From NCBI GenBank assembly GCA_002085285.1, contig NATK01000139.1:1-7610 (forward strand): DNA of 7,610 nucleotides, in the 5' to 3' direction. This document shows, piece after piece, positions 6,676-7,610 of this stretch (position 1 is the stretch's first letter; each line of letters begins with the position of its first letter). Position numbers and translations under genes: made by a program. Source of the stretch: Candidatus Latescibacteria bacterium 4484_7. Its GTDB lineage: Bacteria; Krumholzibacteriota; Krumholzibacteriia; Krumholzibacteriales; Krumholzibacteriaceae. Below the pieces are notes generated by a model. The model saw nothing but the letters and a program-made list of their open reading frames with translations. It had not been told where the DNA came from and made no database searches.

Positions 6676-7610
6676 ATGAAATCGTTGAGTTTCAAGGTTC
6701 AGATAGCATTGTTCGTGATCCTCTTGATTGCGGCGATCGTCTATTCGTATTACTGGACCGTCTCCAATGCGGAAAAGCAAGTCATTATGTCCGAGGTCAT
6801 GCAAAAGGTCGTGCTCCAGGCGAGAAACATCGCATTGAGCAGCGCGAAGCCCCTTCTGCACGAGGATCCCGAATTCGAGCTGCACCCCCTGATTATGAGA
6901 ATCCTTAAGACTCAGAAGGATATCGTATCAGTCGTAATAACCGACCGGGAGGGCAGGATAAAGGGACATAGGACGCTTCAGTTGATAGACAAATTGTATA
7001 TTCCCAAACGAGGGCTTAACAGCGTGAAGGACAAATCCATTCTCGCAAATGGGGAGTTGCTTGCCGAGAACAAGGATTTGATAGAGGTTAGTGTCCCGAT
7101 AACCGAAAAAGGGGAAAGGATAGGGACAGTTTACCTGCGGTATTCGAAGGACGGAGTGAACAAGACATTGGCGAGCACCGCTTCGAGACTGTTGGAGATA
7201 AGTTTTCTCGCATTGATTGCAGGGGCGATCGTTTCGTTGATGTTTGCTTATCATATCACAAAGCCCATCACAAAGCTCACACTTGGCGCTGAGGCGATCG
7301 GGCGCGGCGAGCTGGATACGAGAATAAGTGTTCGTTCGGCAAGGGAGATCCAGCTTCTCGCAAGCACGTTCAACAACATGGTATCGAAGCTCAAAGAGGG
7401 CAGGGAGGCCTTGCTTGAGAAGGAGAAGATGGCAAAGGAACTCGAAATCGCCAGAACGATTCAGGCGACCCTTCTTCCGGCGCATCTGCCTCATCTCTTG
7501 AATTTCGAGCTCGATGCTTATTACCATCCGGCTTCTGAGGTCGGAGGAGACTATTTCGATCTGATAAAGATCGATGATGATCGGATCCTCATCGTAGTGG
7601 GTGATGTCGC
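6676..7610 (+). CDS. Membrane HAMP-SpoIIE (RsbU-type PP2C) serine phosphatase, 3'-truncated by window end
   Basis: 311 complete codons are visible from ATG 6676 and the frame is still open at the end. TM1 is at residues 8-27. An extracytoplasmic domain (about 28-172) has the Cache/PAS-like pattern VVITDREGR (86-94) and a paired strand VPITEKGERIGTVYLRYS (about 140-157). TM2 is at about 175-194. HAMP follows with KPITKL and IGRGELDTRI (about 193-244), then a charged coiled coil and the RsbU-type linker ELEIARTIQATLLP (255-268). The PP2C/SpoIIE domain begins with EVGGDYFDLI (GGDYFD at 290-295) and reaches GDV (309-311), part of the conserved GDVxGHG metal site whose Asp310 is present. Such enzymes dephosphorylate STAS-domain anti-anti-sigma factors in response to an external signal. 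The catalytic domain cannot be judged beyond this point. It follows the barrel gene in an apparent operon. Confidence 0.9.
   Translation, partial: MKSLSFKVQIALFVILLIAAIVYSYYWTVSNAEKQVIMSEVMQKVVLQARNIALSSAKPLLHEDPEFELHPLIMRILKTQKDIVSVVITDREGRIKGHRTLQLIDKLYIPKRGLNSVKDKSILANGELLAENKDLIEVSVPITEKGERIGTVYLRYSKDGVNKTLASTASRLLEISFLALIAGAIVSLMFAYHITKPITKLTLGAEAIGRGELDTRISVRSAREIQLLASTFNNMVSKLKEGREALLEKEKMAKELEIARTIQATLLPAHLPHLLNFELDAYYHPASEVGGDYFDLIKIDDDRILIVVGDV
6697..6756 (+). other. First transmembrane segment of the phosphatase
   Basis: Residues 8-27 are a run of Ile, Leu, Val and Ala after a short basic N-terminus (Lys2, Lys7), placing the N-terminus in the cytoplasm. With TM2 at about 7198-7257 it brackets an extracytoplasmic sensor of roughly 145 residues. 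Confidence 0.8.

Noticed and set aside
6928..7527. 199-codon minus-strand open frame
   Set aside because: It lies wholly opposite the HAMP/phosphatase gene, whose motifs are unmistakable. The minus-strand protein has no recognisable domain pattern and no clear ribosome site.

Overview
The window is a densely packed, single-strand (+) stretch of four reading frames with no gap above 13 bases. It looks like the inside of one operon from a Gram-negative bacterium. A C-terminal NYPNPFNP (T9SS type A / FlgD Ig-like) domain, a PorV/PorQ-type outer-membrane barrel and an RsbU-type phosphatase together point to the wider FCB group, most likely an uncultivated candidate phylum (Zixibacteria, Latescibacteria, KSB1, Krumholzibacteria and similar). 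That placement is inferred from gene content, not from a phylogenetic marker.

Positions 1-4651 hold most of one very large secreted repeat protein whose 5' end lies outside the window. It appears as two frames, 3-1040 and 1043-4651. Internal repeat comparison shows these are one broken gene: the junction falls inside a repeat that occurs intact before and after it, and about 103-115 bases (35-38 codons plus one base) are missing there, which shifts the frame by one. The protein begins with an alternating series of acidic-loop repeats (3 to about 2030). An Ig-like segment (2042-2380), four tandem units of about 162 residues (2372-4324) and the NYPNPFNP sorting-type domain (4349-4648) follow.

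At 4641-6662, overlapping the surface-protein stop, is a lower-GC-start (TTG) gene for an unusual two-part protein: a signal peptide, a PorV/PorQ-like beta-barrel, and a long C-terminal tail of about six TPR-like helical hairpins. Thirteen bases further on, 6676 to the window end holds the first 311 codons of a membrane-bound phosphatase: TM, Cache-like extracytoplasmic sensor, TM, HAMP, and the start of a SpoIIE/RsbU PP2C domain. The frame is cut at the window edge just inside the conserved GDV metal-binding motif.

A working model, which is inference: the large protein is exported and carried to the surface through its C-terminal domain; the barrel-TPR protein serves as its outer-membrane carrier or anchor with a periplasmic TPR arm; and the phosphatase senses envelope state and feeds a partner-switching (anti-anti-sigma) cascade. 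I saw no RNA genes, CRISPR, insertion sequences, terminators or promoters.
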